This document shows, in pieces, positions 1 to 7,400 of a stretch of DNA of 64,000 bases (positions are counted from its first letter, which is position 1; every line of letters begins with the position of its first letter). The position numbers and the translations under genes were made by a program. The notes beneath the pieces are model-generated. The model saw only the letters and a list, made by a program, of their open reading frames with translations, was not told the DNA's origin and searched no databases. The stretch lies in NCBI GenBank assembly GCA_022801435.1, contig JAAWSG010000005.1, forward strand, positions 1 to 64,000, in the 5' to 3' direction. Origin of the DNA: Lawsonibacter sp. (GTDB lineage Bacteria; Bacillota; Clostridia; Oscillospirales; Oscillospiraceae).

Positions 1-215
1 CAGGCCAGGCCCGCCTGCGGCCGGGGGACGCCTTTCTGCTGTGCTCCGACGGCTTTTGGGAGTATGTCTACCAGGAGGAGATGCTGGCGGACCTGCTGAA
101 GGCGGAGACCCCGAAGCAGTGGGCGGAGGGGATGCTCCTGCGCCACATCCGCCGCACCCCGCCGGGAAACGACAACTTTTCCCTCATCACCGTATTTGCG
201 GAGGAGGAGCTATGA
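1..215 (+). CDS. PP2C-family protein phosphatase, C-terminal fragment
   Basis: The frame is open from the left edge of the window (first full codon at base 3) and stops with TGA at 213-215, giving about 70 residues. It contains LLCSDGFWEYV, the usual late PP2C motif (LLCSDGL-type), and GNDNFSLI, matching the metal-binding DN motif near the end of PP2C domains. The role would be Ser/Thr phosphoprotein dephosphorylation in the cytoplasm. The stop overlaps the ATG of the next gene (ATGA), so the two are translationally coupled. The N-terminal part, including the first catalytic aspartates, lies outside the window. Confidence 0.85.
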   Translation, partial: GQARLRPGDAFLLCSDGFWEYVYQEEMLADLLKAETPKQWAEGMLLRHIRRTPPGNDNFSLITVFAEEEL

Positions 216-1657
216 GACGGCTGACATCTATCTTGCTCGCCCTGCTGCTGGCGGGGCTCCTGTGTACCAGCGCTCTGGCCGCCGGCAGCGCGGAGATCGT
301 CCGGGCCTTTGTCTGCGACGGCACGCTGTACACATATGTGTCCATGGACGGGATGGAGAAGCCTGTCACCAAGGCGGAGGCCAGGGTGGGCGGACAGACC
401 TTCTCCGCCGCCGGCCGGCTGGAGACCGTTCGTCAGGCGGGCGCCCCGGTGACCTGGCTGCTGCTGGTGGACAACTCCACCTCCATGCCCGCCTTCCGTC
501 AGGAGGCAGCGGACTTTGCCCAAAGCCTGGCCCAGTCCGGCGGGGAAAACACCAAATTTATTCTGGCTACCTTTGGAGACGCGTTTGTGGTCCGGGCGGA
601 GGACGTCTCCCCGGAGGGGCTGCCGGTTGAGATGGAACAGCTTCCCTTTGACGAGCGGGTGACCCGCCTCCATACCGCCATCAGTCAGGGGCTGGATTAC
701 TTTGAGGGGCTGCCCCGGCAGGGCAACGAGCTGCGGTGTATGGTGGTGCTGTCAGACGGGGTGCAGTATGATCCCACAGGGGGCGTGCCCTATGAGGAGC
801 TGCTGGAGCGAGTGGACGCCTCCGATGTGATGCTCCACTCCGTGGGCCTGGGCGGCGACCGGGAGGCCTTGGACAGTATGGGCCGGCTGGCGGAGGCTTC
901 CGGAGGCTCCCATCAGATGATGGAAGAGGTATCGGCTGCAGAGGCCGGGAGCACCCTGGCAGAGGACAGCGGCAGTCTGTTCGTCACCGGCTTTGATCTG
1001 TCCGGCCTGAGCTCAGAGGGCGGGACGGAGCAGATGTCTGTGACCTTTGTCGCCGGCAGCGAGCTGGTCTGTCGGGCGGAGGGGCAAGTGGAACTGCCCA
1101 AGCTCACCGGAGAGGGCGGAACACAGTCCAATGTCCAGCCGTCCGTTCCGCTGCCGAAGCCATCGACACAAGCTCCTGGCGGAGCAGGGGACGGGACCGC
1201 CTCCCCGGCTGATCCTCCGGCTGCGTCGCCTGCGGTCCCGCTGATTGGAGGGATTGCCGCCATAGTGGTGGTGATAATCGCGGCGGCGGTGCTCTTGACC
1301 CGAAGAAAGCGGAGAATTCCAGAGTCCTCTGGCCCTATACAGGAGAGGCAGGCGGGTATCTATATGCGCCTGGAGCTGGTGCGTGGAGGGCTGGCCGGTG
1401 GTCAGAGCCAAAAGGAGCTGGAATTGCGGGATGAGTTGATGATCGGTACAGATCCCCTCTGCGATATTGTGGTACAGGACGGTGAGGCAGCTCTCCAGCA
1501 TGTCCGGCTCTTTTCCCTGGAGGGCGCGGTATATGTGGAGGCTCTGGATTTCTCCGGCGCGGCGCAGGTCAACGGGGAGGAGCTTCAGGAGACCCGGAAA
1601 TTGCGCAGCGGAGATGAGGTCACTGTGGGAAGCACTGTAATTCGTCTGAAATTTTAG
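212..1657 (+). CDS. Membrane protein with extracellular VWA domain and C-terminal FHA domain
   Basis: This 481-residue protein has a signal peptide (residues 1-24), then a von Willebrand A domain (about 80-260) with a complete MIDAS DxSxS motif (D87-S89-S91) and a second acidic motif VVLSDG near 178-183. A Pro/Ser-rich linker follows (about 305-343), then one membrane helix (344-363) followed by RRKRR, and an intracellular FHA-like domain (about 400-478). FHA domains bind phosphothreonine, and the upstream PP2C phosphatase overlaps this start, so a Ser/Thr-phosphorylation signalling pair is inferred. The start at 212 was chosen because it begins a clean signal peptide and follows AGGAGG-like bases; an upstream start at 41 would add a translated shadow of the phosphatase gene. 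The extracellular ligand is unknown. Confidence 0.85.
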   Translation: MRRLTSILLALLLAGLLCTSALAAGSAEIVRAFVCDGTLYTYVSMDGMEKPVTKAEARVGGQTFSAAGRLETVRQAGAPVTWLLLVDNSTSMPAFRQEAADFAQSLAQSGGENTKFILATFGDAFVVRAEDVSPEGLPVEMEQLPFDERVTRLHTAISQGLDYFEGLPRQGNELRCMVVLSDGVQYDPTGGVPYEELLERVDASDVMLHSVGLGGDREALDSMGRLAEASGGSHQMMEEVSAAEAGSTLAEDSGSLFVTGFDLSGLSSEGGTEQMSVTFVAGSELVCRAEGQVELPKLTGEGGTQSNVQPSVPLPKPSTQAPGGAGDGTASPADPPAASPAVPLIGGIAAIVVVIIAAAVLLTRRKRRIPESSGPIQERQAGIYMRLELVRGGLAGGQSQKELELRDELMIGTDPLCDIVVQDGEAALQHVRLFSLEGAVYVEALDFSGAAQVNGEELQETRKLRSGDEVTVGSTVIRLKF

Positions 1658-1812
1658 CGGGAATGGTTTTCTTTGTTTATTGACTGACATCCAAACCGAC
1701 TCCATGGTCCGCTCCTTGTCAGATCTGCTTTGTCATATCTTTGGCCGCATTGCCGCCGCTGTTCAAAGCAGTATACCTATTTTTTGCAAAAACACAACCC
1801 CAACACAATAGC

Positions 1813-1850
1813 GCCAGCCTGTCACAGGTTTCTGCGGCAGGCTGGCTTTT
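1813..1850 (+). terminator. Intrinsic terminator after the VWA-FHA gene
   Basis: GCCAGCCTG (1813-1821) pairs perfectly with CAGGCTGGC (1838-1846) and is followed by TTTT. It lies about 155 bases downstream of the VWA-FHA stop, so it could also belong to something lost from the decayed region that follows. Confidence 0.6.
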
Positions 1851-1904
1851 ATGGACCGGTTCACCGAAAGAAAAAGCGTTATATTGGATCAGGCCCTCAT
1901 GTTA

Positions 1905-2096
1905 TCAATTATCCCGCACTGATAAGTTCAATATATCGGGTCTTGAATAATGTCCCACGCCATCAAATTCCATTCGGCTCATCGGGACCTTGCTCATATC
2001 CAGATCTACATAGACAATGGCTTCTTGATTCCAAACCGGTTCATTGACATAGTGGCCATAGGGATCCACCACGGAAATTGGCTGCACCAGCACGAT
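1905..2096 (-). pseudogene. Carbon-nitrogen hydrolase (nitrilase family), 3' remnant
   Basis: About 63 codons of minus-strand sequence match the C-terminal end of nitrilase-type hydrolases: a VVDPYGHYV segment, an IVYVDLDMS strand, and the tail DGVGHYSRPDILNL, close to the family's VVGHYSRPDVF ending. All catalytic residues (Glu, Lys, Cys) would lie in the missing part. Homology stops near 2096, next to the point where a LysR remnant begins on the other strand. The remnant has no start or promoter and is judged non-functional. Its GC content is lower than that of flanking genes. Confidence 0.7.
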
Positions 2097-2118
2097 TCTA
2101 CAATACACGCAAAATAAA

Positions 2119-2316
2119 TTGGGAATCACGTTCCTGCCCCGGCTCACTGCCAGGAAGAGCCTGGAATCGGGAGAGTTATCGTGTTTTACGGTAAAAGAAG
2201 TATCAATCCAGATGCTGATTCAGCTAATTTACCGCAAAAGCACCTGGTGCAGTCCAGCAATGAAGGCGTTTATTGAAACAGTAAGGAGCTGCCAGGTTTC
2301 AGGTCCCTCTTTCTAA
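2119..2316 (+). pseudogene. LysR-family transcriptional regulator, 3' remnant
   Basis: About 65 codons resemble the end of the LysR effector-binding domain: GITFLPRLTARKSLESGEL corresponds to the common GIALLP...L..G.L segment, and LIYRKSTWCSPAMKAFIE corresponds to the family's YRKDR.LSPA..AFI ending. The DNA-binding helix-turn-helix and most of the effector domain are absent. The remnant lies back to back with the nitrilase remnant. This is the arrangement expected if a divergent LysR-target gene pair lost both 5' halves in one deletion. Confidence 0.7.
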
Positions 2317-2373
2317 CAGTTTTGTTGCAAATTCCCGAAGCATCTTTCTGTTTCTGCATGATTCTGCTATAAG

Positions 2374-2487
2374 TGGCAGCGGGGCCAGAGCTTGCCTGCG
2401 GTGGACAACCTCTACGCCCTGAGCGCCCTGCTGGATGTACCCATGAACGACATCCTGGCAGCGGCCAAACTTCCCGATCTTTGCAGC
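2374..2487 (+). pseudogene. XRE-family helix-turn-helix regulator, 3' remnant
   Basis: The codons from 2374 read WQRGQSLPAVDNLYALSALL and then DVPMNDIL. This is the second half of a Cro/CI-type HTH domain, where WQ.G.SLP..DNLYALS..L.VPM..IL is a very common ending. No N-terminal half is present upstream in any frame. The reading frame continues through a terminator hairpin, so the original stop has probably been lost or frameshifted. It is taken as a decayed fragment. Confidence 0.65.
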
Positions 2488-2526
2488 ATGAGCGGCAGTC
2501 CAAAGCCTGCCGCTCATCTTTTTTCT
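2488..2526 (+). terminator. Intrinsic terminator after the XRE remnant
   Basis: ATGAGCGGCAG (2488-2498) and CTGCCGCTCAT (2507-2517) form a perfect 11-bp stem with an 8-base loop, followed by a T run at 2519-2526. Confidence 0.8.
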
Positions 2527-2572
2527 CCCCGGGCGCGGGAGACATGGCGAAATTTCAAAGCCGCCTAGACCC

Positions 2573-2758
2573 TTATCCGCCCCATCCGCACCTGAACCGG
2601 CCGTCACAGTTCCTCCACTCCGCCATGTCCGCCGCGCCCGGGGAGGCGGGTTGCTCGGTCTGACTCTGGATGAAGCGGGACAGGATCACGTCAAAGCTGT
2701 CGTTCATCTCAAAGGGGAGCGTGCAGTCCACCTCAGTATTGACCAGACACTGGTCCAT
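2573..2758 (-). CDS. Possible small protein of unknown function
   Basis: This 61-residue open frame starts 26 bases inside the 3' end of the unknown gene at 2733-3749. It contains CTLPFEMNDSFDVILS, followed by a Gly/Trp/Cys-containing tail. I see no convincing ribosome binding site beyond the coupling overlap, and I do not recognise the family. The residue composition looks more protein-like than the shadow frames around it, but the call is tentative. Confidence 0.25.
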   Translation of the reverse strand: MDQCLVNTEVDCTLPFEMNDSFDVILSRFIQSQTEQPASPGAADMAEWRNCDGRFRCGWGG

Positions 2759-3749
2759 AGGACTGCTTCTGCAGCCCCAAAGGTCCCCACTCATAGCCCG
2801 CCAGCACCTCCTCCGGGTCCAGCCCGTGGGCACGGATCATACGCTTGAGATATGCGGTGTCCACAGGGCGGAGTCCCCGCTCCTTGCAATAACGCCACTT
2901 GAACATATCCTCGTCCTGCCCGCCATAAAGCCGGTTATACTCCAAGTATTTCTCCCGGGCCCGCTCCGCAGCCATCAGCTCCACCGTGTTGTTGTGGAGC
3001 CACAGGCCGCAGATGATATGCTCCAAGAAATCGGGGTAATCCTCCCGCTCTAAACCCTCGTCATTTTCCGGGAGCGCTTTCCAGACATAATCGGGCACTT
3101 CGTCCCAGTCGGTGATGGCGATTACCAGGTCCAAATAGGGGAACGCAAGCTCAAGATCAATGATATCTGTCATGATGTCATTCTCCTCGGGATACTTGAT
3201 GCCGCTGACGCCGTTCATCCCTACCGTACCGTCCGGACGCACCCACCCATGGGGAAAAATGTCAAACCAGTCGTTATCCAAAATCCCGCTGCTGTATACC
3301 AGGTTTTTCCATGGATACTTGCCGGTCTGGCTGTAGGAGAGCGGCATATTGGTCCGGCAAAGGATATCAAATGCCTGCTCCTCTGTCACCGGCCTGCCCC
3401 GCATCCGAAAATAGGGTCTGCGTTCATACTCCAGGTCGACGGCCTGGGGGTCGAGTACCAAATGGAAGCGTTCCAGCGTCTGAAGCGTCTCCTGGGTCAA
3501 AAGGAAGCTCCGTTCGCCCTCCCAGGCACGGCCTTGCTGTGCTTCATCCCGCCAGTACTGCCACTCTCCTGGCTGCAGCAGACCTAAAATATGGCTGGGC
3601 AGAATCTGGTCCCAGGAGAACCAGCCGCTCTCCTGCCACATACTCTCCAGCTCCAGCAGCCGGCAGAAATGGACGGCCATCCCCTCTTCTGTGGAGGAAA
3701 CGATCTCCTCGCCAGGGAAAAAATCCCGGCAGAATTCCAACAGTGTCAT
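2733..3749 (-). CDS. Hypothetical protein, 338 residues
   Basis: I do not recognise this family. The protein is soluble, acidic and rich in Trp, Tyr, Asp and Glu, with no signal peptide or membrane segment. Features include an aromatic, acidic central region (NDWFDIFPHGW) and a C-terminal part ending in a Gly/Pro-rich tail. The start at 3749 was chosen over a TTG at 3770 because AAAAGGAG lies 9 bases upstream of this ATG. It is followed immediately upstream, on the same strand, by aroD (24-base gap), so the two may be cotranscribed, but nothing in it suggests an aromatic-pathway role. It could be a self-contained immunity- or SMI1-like protein; that is speculation. Confidence 0.6.
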   Translation of the reverse strand: MTLLEFCRDFFPGEEIVSSTEEGMAVHFCRLLELESMWQESGWFSWDQILPSHILGLLQPGEWQYWRDEAQQGRAWEGERSFLLTQETLQTLERFHLVLDPQAVDLEYERRPYFRMRGRPVTEEQAFDILCRTNMPLSYSQTGKYPWKNLVYSSGILDNDWFDIFPHGWVRPDGTVGMNGVSGIKYPEENDIMTDIIDLELAFPYLDLVIAITDWDEVPDYVWKALPENDEGLEREDYPDFLEHIICGLWLHNNTVELMAAERAREKYLEYNRLYGGQDEDMFKWRYCKERGLRPVDTAYLKRMIRAHGLDPEEVLAGYEWGPLGLQKQSYGPVSGQY

Positions 3750-3773
3750 ATCGAACCGCTCCTTTTCCAAGCA

Positions 3774-4541
3774 TCAGCCGTGCGTCTGATGGATCACGTC
3801 CAGGACCTGGGCCAGCTCGCCGGCCGGGATCTGCCCGGGCGCGGAGCTCTGCCCAATTGTGCCGAAGGTAGCGCAGGAGCCAAAGATCCCGCCCGCCAGC
3901 CGGCTGACGATGCCAAGCCCGCCCATAGATATGGTCAGCAGGGGCCGGTCCGCGTAGCGGGTGAACATCTCCTCCGTGGCGGACAGAAGGGTGAGCACAT
4001 CCCGGGGTGTGCGGGCCATGACCGCGATCTTCAGGATATCGGCCCCCAGGTCCTGGGCTCTGCGCAGGCGGTAAAGAATCTCACTGTGGGGAGGCGTCCC
4101 GTTGAACGAGTGGTTTGATCCCACCGCCTTGACCCCGGCAGCGTGGATTGCCCGAATATGTTCCGCCGCGTTCTCCCCAAAAATCTCCACGTCTATCAGG
4201 TCCGCCCAGCCGCTTTCCGCCGCCCGCCGGTTCAGCGCCAGGTAGTCCTCCGGGGCAATGCTCCGGGCTCCCCCCTCCTTCTCTGTGCGGAAGGTAAACA
4301 GCAGAAGCTTGTCGGGCAGACGGTCCCGCAGGCCCTGCAAGACCTGTTCCACGGCCTGGATGTCCTGAAGCCGCTCAAAAAAGTCCGCCCTCCACTCCAC
4401 AATATCAATCCGGTGCTCCGCAAGACCGGAGGCCCGGTTCAGGATGGCCTGGGCGTCCCGGTCCACAATCGGGACAATGATTTTGGGTCTGCCCTCGCCC
4501 AAAGTAATATTCCGGATGGTCAATGATTTCACTGAGATCAA
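3774..4541 (-). CDS. aroD: 3-dehydroquinate dehydratase, type I
   Basis: This is the third step of the shikimate pathway: dehydration of 3-dehydroquinate to 3-dehydroshikimate through a Schiff-base intermediate in the cytoplasm. The 255 residues match the normal type I length of about 250. The substrate-binding EWRAD (49-53), the catalytic His in SNHSFNGTP (H144), the Schiff-base lysine in ILKIAVM (K171), SMGGLG (205-210) and SSAPGQ (232-237) are all present, so the enzyme should be active. No other aroma-pathway gene is adjacent. A consensus promoter lies about 70 bases upstream. Confidence 0.95.
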   Translation of the reverse strand: MISVKSLTIRNITLGEGRPKIIVPIVDRDAQAILNRASGLAEHRIDIVEWRADFFERLQDIQAVEQVLQGLRDRLPDKLLLFTFRTEKEGGARSIAPEDYLALNRRAAESGWADLIDVEIFGENAAEHIRAIHAAGVKAVGSNHSFNGTPPHSEILYRLRRAQDLGADILKIAVMARTPRDVLTLLSATEEMFTRYADRPLLTISMGGLGIVSRLAGGIFGSCATFGTIGQSSAPGQIPAGELAQVLDVIHQTHG

Positions 4542-4611
4542 CCCCTTTTTTACCTGTTTTTCAAACCCTTCGGCAATCTAGTTTTCCATAAAAGCAAGCA
4601 AATTTTCTGCT

Positions 4612-4640
4612 ATTATAGCGCAAATTTCCGCCGGTTACAA
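4612..4640 (-). promoter_or_regulatory. Sigma-A promoter for aroD
   Basis: On the minus strand, TTGTAA (4640-4635) and TATAAT (4617-4612) are separated by exactly 17 bases, pointing toward aroD. Confidence 0.7.
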
Positions 4641-4820
4641 CCCCGTTCCGAAATACACCCAAGGCAGCAGCATTTGATGGCGAGGACAGGCTTTCTTGGC
4701 ACGGAAACAGAATGATGCAAGATTCCGCTTGCGCACCGCGTTGCGCTGTGTCATAATGGGGGAGAGAACGCGGGGGACTCGGCTTTGCAAAAATACCCCG
4801 CCTGTATGGGGGGACGGACT

Positions 4821-5870
4821 GTGTTTCCATATGATCTTCTGACCGGGGCCAGCCTTGCGGGAGGACTGCTGCCCCTCCGCCGGTCGAGATTTCGGTGGGG
4901 CTATCTGCTGACGATGGGCCTGGCCTGCTGGCTTATTGCAGCTCTGCGCTATGTCACCGGCTTTGACTACCGTTTTTACGAATCGGTGTTTTATGCCGCC
5001 GCGTCCGGTCTGGAGGGAGCGGATTGGTCCGAACCGGGCTATCTGCTCCTGAATCGGGCGGTCAGCCTGCTGGGAGGCGATTACCGCGCATTCCTGTTTG
5101 TGTTCCACCTTCTGCTGACCGCGCTGGTCTTCGTCTGGATTGGACGGTATTCCGCCGCCCCCTGGCTGAGCGTCTTCCTGTTTTTCACCCTGCAACACTT
5201 TGCCCTGAGCATGAACTTCCTCCGGCAGGCGCTGGCCGCAGCTATTGTGATATGGGTCTACCCCTTCCTGACAAGCCGCCGTTTTCTCCCTGCCTGCGGA
5301 CTTGTGCTCCTGGCCGCCTGCTTCCACCGGACGGCCCTTGTGATGCTCCCCCTCTGCTTCCTGCTCACCTTGCCGGCCACTGGACTCCACTATGGACTGG
5401 CCGCGTTCACAGCGGCGGCCGCCTATTTCCTGATGGACCCGCTGATCCAGATCGTGGTTGCCATCCTGCCGAAATACCAGCACTACCTTACGGAAAAATA
5501 TTGGCAGGGCAACAGCTTCCTCTATACCCTGATGCCGCTGGGGTGCTTTTTGTTCACGCTCCCGCTGCTCCGGCGGACAAGGCGGGATCAATCCTCCCCC
5601 GTGCTGCCCAACAGTGTGTTTTATGCCCTGCTGCTCCAGCTGTTCATTACCCGGCACTTTATTCTGGAGCGTCTGTCTGTCTACGCGGCGATGTTTTCCC
5701 TCCTGGCCCTTCCCGCCGCGGCTGCCGTGCCCGGAAAACAGGTCTCTGCCAAGCTCCGAACGGGCATTTTAATCCTGGGGGGTCTGGCCTACCTCCTGTT
5801 CGCCGCCAGCCAGGGCTTCCATGGCGTGTACCCATACCACGGGATCTGGGACCGAGCCCTCACGCCCTGA
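4821..5870 (+). CDS. EpsG/Wzy-like polysaccharide polymerase, integral membrane protein
   Basis: This is a polytopic membrane protein of about 349 residues with roughly nine hydrophobic segments. It carries the EpsG-family hallmarks RYVTGFDYRFYE and SEPGYLLLNR near the N-terminus, then FRQALA in the middle and a conserved CFHRTAL. EpsG proteins are thought to polymerise or help export extracellular polysaccharide. No glycosyltransferase or flippase is adjacent, so it stands alone here. The start is uncertain: GTG at 4821 follows a run of six G's at 7 bases, while ATG 4806 and TTG 4785 lie in frame upstream with weaker sites. A TTGCGC / CATAAT promoter-like pair ends at 4756. Confidence 0.75.
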   Translation: MFPYDLLTGASLAGGLLPLRRSRFRWGYLLTMGLACWLIAALRYVTGFDYRFYESVFYAAASGLEGADWSEPGYLLLNRAVSLLGGDYRAFLFVFHLLLTALVFVWIGRYSAAPWLSVFLFFTLQHFALSMNFLRQALAAAIVIWVYPFLTSRRFLPACGLVLLAACFHRTALVMLPLCFLLTLPATGLHYGLAAFTAAAAYFLMDPLIQIVVAILPKYQHYLTEKYWQGNSFLYTLMPLGCFLFTLPLLRRTRRDQSSPVLPNSVFYALLLQLFITRHFILERLSVYAAMFSLLALPAAAAVPGKQVSAKLRTGILILGGLAYLLFAASQGFHGVYPYHGIWDRALTP

Positions 5871-5905
5871 AAAAAGGCGGCCGGGAGCTGAAACTTCCGG
5901 CCGCC
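5871..5905 (-). terminator. Intrinsic terminator ending the phase-variable operon
   Basis: GGCGGCCGG and CCGGCCGCC (5876-5884 and 5897-5905) form a perfect 9-bp stem. Read on the minus strand it is followed by a run of T's, so it serves the leftward genes at 5966-7109. Confidence 0.75.
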
Positions 5906-5965
5906 TGCCTGCATCCGCGAATACAGGGGCATTTCTATACGTTTATATTCCCGCTGGAAGGAAAA

Positions 5966-6538
5966 TTACGCCTGACGTACCACGAAGGTGGGGATGACGG
6001 AGAAGGAATTGTTCTCCGGGACCGCGCTGCCCAGGGTGCCCACCACATACATGCTGCTGCTGCCGTAGGGGTTCAGCGACATGATGCTGACGTTCTGCTG
6101 CACGTTGGCCTGGAGCCAGGTGGTCTGGTTCAGCGTCGTGGGCATCTGGTTGGCCAGCATCTCGGGCTGGAAGCCGATGGCGATCTCGTTGGAGGCCACA
6201 CTGGGTCCGATGCCCCAGACCGTGTCCTGGAGCTTGCTCAGATCCACAGAGGTATAGGCCACTTCCATACTCACAGGGACACTGGAGTTATTGGTGACGG
6301 TGATGCGGGGAGAGATGACCTTATTGTCTCCCTCAATGGCACGGCTGACGTGGAAGGGTACGTAGCTGGGAATGGTGACCGACATCACGCTGGGTACTAC
6401 GGTCCCCACCATCAGCACCTCATTGGAGGAGCCGATGGGTACATCGCCGGACTGATAACCGTTGGAGGCGTAGGCGGCGGTCACAAACAGACTGACAGCC
6501 ATAATGGCCGCTAAAATGACGGAAAGTTTACGCTTCAT
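5966..6538 (-). CDS. Secreted protein of unknown function, second gene of the switch operon
   Basis: This 190-residue protein has a clear signal peptide (1-24, ending TAAYAS) and no further membrane helix. The mature part is rich in Ser, Val, Thr and Asn with alternating beta-strand patterns (for example SVMSVTIPSYVPFHV and RITVTNNSSVPV). This suggests an extracellular beta-sandwich or structural domain; no cysteines or catalytic motif are visible. It follows the 173-residue membrane protein by 49 bases on the same strand and shares its terminator. Both lie downstream of the invertible segment at 7149-7424, so surface expression is inferred to be phase variable. I do not recognise the family. 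A WxL-like or pilus-like role is a guess from topology only. Confidence 0.75.
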   Translation of the reverse strand: MKRKLSVILAAIMAVSLFVTAAYASNGYQSGDVPIGSSNEVLMVGTVVPSVMSVTIPSYVPFHVSRAIEGDNKVISPRITVTNNSSVPVSMEVAYTSVDLSKLQDTVWGIGPSVASNEIAIGFQPEMLANQMPTTLNQTTWLQANVQQNVSIMSLNPYGSSSMYVVGTLGSAVPENNSFSVIPTFVVRQA

Positions 6539-6587
6539 TCAAATACAGCTCCTTTTCCGCCCCTATATCCGCGAAGTGTGGCCGAGT

Positions 6588-7109
6588 TCAACTGAGCACC
6601 GTAATCTTGATTGCGGCGCCCGCCTGCCCGATGAAGGAGCGGTCGTCCTCCCGATAGGCTTTGAAGTAGGCCGTGGCCTGGTATTCTCCAGGCTCCAGCA
6701 CCTTATCCAGCATGGCGTTCTCGATGTAGGCTCCCGCGGGGATGGCCTTGGACTGATAGATCAGCTCCTGGGTATCATCCAGATAAATCTCCGCCACCAG
6801 CAGCTTGGCGTTGTGTTCGGGATTCTCCAGCATCAGGTTCCCCTCGGACCCGCCTGTGGCAAAGACGGGGCTGGTGTTGATGGAGAAGGCAATCATGCTC
6901 TCGTCCAGCTGCTCCTGGAGCTGGGCCTGCCGCTCCGTGATGTCAATACCGGGCAGGACCCCCATGGTGGCGTTGTCGTCCAGCGCCAGCGGGTCGGTGT
7001 CCTCCCTGGTCAGCCAGAAAGCCGCGCCTCCGGCCACCACCGCCAGCAGGCAAAGGCAGACTATGACCAGCGGTTTCTTGCTTTGCTTTTTGAATCCGTT
7101 TTCGTCCAT
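6588..7109 (-). CDS. Membrane-anchored extracellular protein of unknown function, first gene of the switch operon
   Basis: This 173-residue protein has a short basic cytoplasmic N-terminus (KKQSKKP), one membrane helix (about 13-34), and an extracellular domain of about 135 residues with beta-rich segments (AKLLVAEIYLDD, GEYQATAYFKAY). It has no cysteines and no catalytic motif. AGGAG-type bases lie about 14 bases upstream of ATG 7109. It begins 40 bases from the left inverted repeat, so an inverted promoter would transcribe it with a short leader. With the secreted protein that follows it probably forms a surface complex whose expression switches on and off. The function is unknown. Confidence 0.75.
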   Translation of the reverse strand: MDENGFKKQSKKPLVIVCLCLLAVVAGGAAFWLTREDTDPLALDDNATMGVLPGIDITERQAQLQEQLDESMIAFSINTSPVFATGGSEGNLMLENPEHNAKLLVAEIYLDDTQELIYQSKAIPAGAYIENAMLDKVLEPGEYQATAYFKAYREDDRSFIGQAGAAIKITVLS

Positions 7110-7148
7110 AATAAACCTCTTCTCCTGTGAATTTGTTCCCCTGCGTTT

Positions 7149-7172
7149 ATCACAAAATCCGCATTTTGTCCT
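7149..7172. repeat. Left inverted repeat of an invertible promoter segment
   Basis: This 24-bp sequence is the exact reverse complement of 7401-7424. It contains a short dyad, ACAAAATCCGCATTTTGT: 7-bp arms around an asymmetric CCGC centre. That is the form expected of a tyrosine-recombinase crossover site, and the asymmetric centre sets its direction. Confidence 0.85.
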
Positions 7173-7267
7173 GACGGCGGAAGAAAAAACGCCGGACAGG
7201 ACGCTATCAAAACGGAAAAATACGCACGCGGCCCCCGCAGAGCTTAAAACAGGGCGCAGCGCAATAA

Positions 7268-7294
7268 GCTGGACAAAATTTTCCTTTGTCCAGC
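7268..7294. repeat. Dyad inside the invertible segment
   Basis: GCTGGACAAA and TTTGTCCAGC form a perfect 10-bp dyad around a 7-base centre. Its GGACAAAAT is also present at the edge of the flanking inverted repeats, so it may bind the recombinase or a regulator. No T run follows, so it is not a terminator. Confidence 0.5.
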
Positions 7295-7328
7295 ATGATT
7301 TGTTATGTAAAAATTTGCGCTGAAAGTC

Positions 7329-7357
7329 TTGCGATTCCCTGCCGCCTGTGCTATGAT
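7329..7357 (+). promoter_or_regulatory. Promoter inside the invertible segment (OFF orientation)
   Basis: TTGCGA (7329-7334) and TATGAT (7352-7357) are separated by exactly 17 bases. A TGC directly before the -10 makes it an extended -10 promoter. It fires rightward here, antisense into the recombinase gene; after inversion it would drive the leftward surface operon. Confidence 0.75.
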
Positions 7358-7400
7358 GGTTTTACCGGAGGGAGCCGCCGCTTTTTTTTGCAGCGGCCAG

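Larger units (their letters stand above)
7173..7400. other. Invertible segment carrying an outward promoter (phase switch)
   Basis: These 228 bases lie between perfect 24-bp inverted repeats, beside a tyrosine recombinase gene. The segment has no ORF of its own. It holds one strong promoter (7329-7357), which in this assembly points right, away from the two surface-protein genes. Inversion would move the -10 element to about 7216-7221 pointing left, giving a leader of about 100 bases to the ATG at 7109. As assembled, the switch is therefore inferred to be OFF for the operon. A 10-bp dyad at 7268-7294 and a short hairpin at about 7375-7396 are additional internal structures. Confidence 0.8.

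Noticed and set aside
41..211. N-terminal extension of the VWA-FHA protein
   Set aside because: The frame is a shadow of the PP2C gene end, and a signal peptide with its own site begins at 212.
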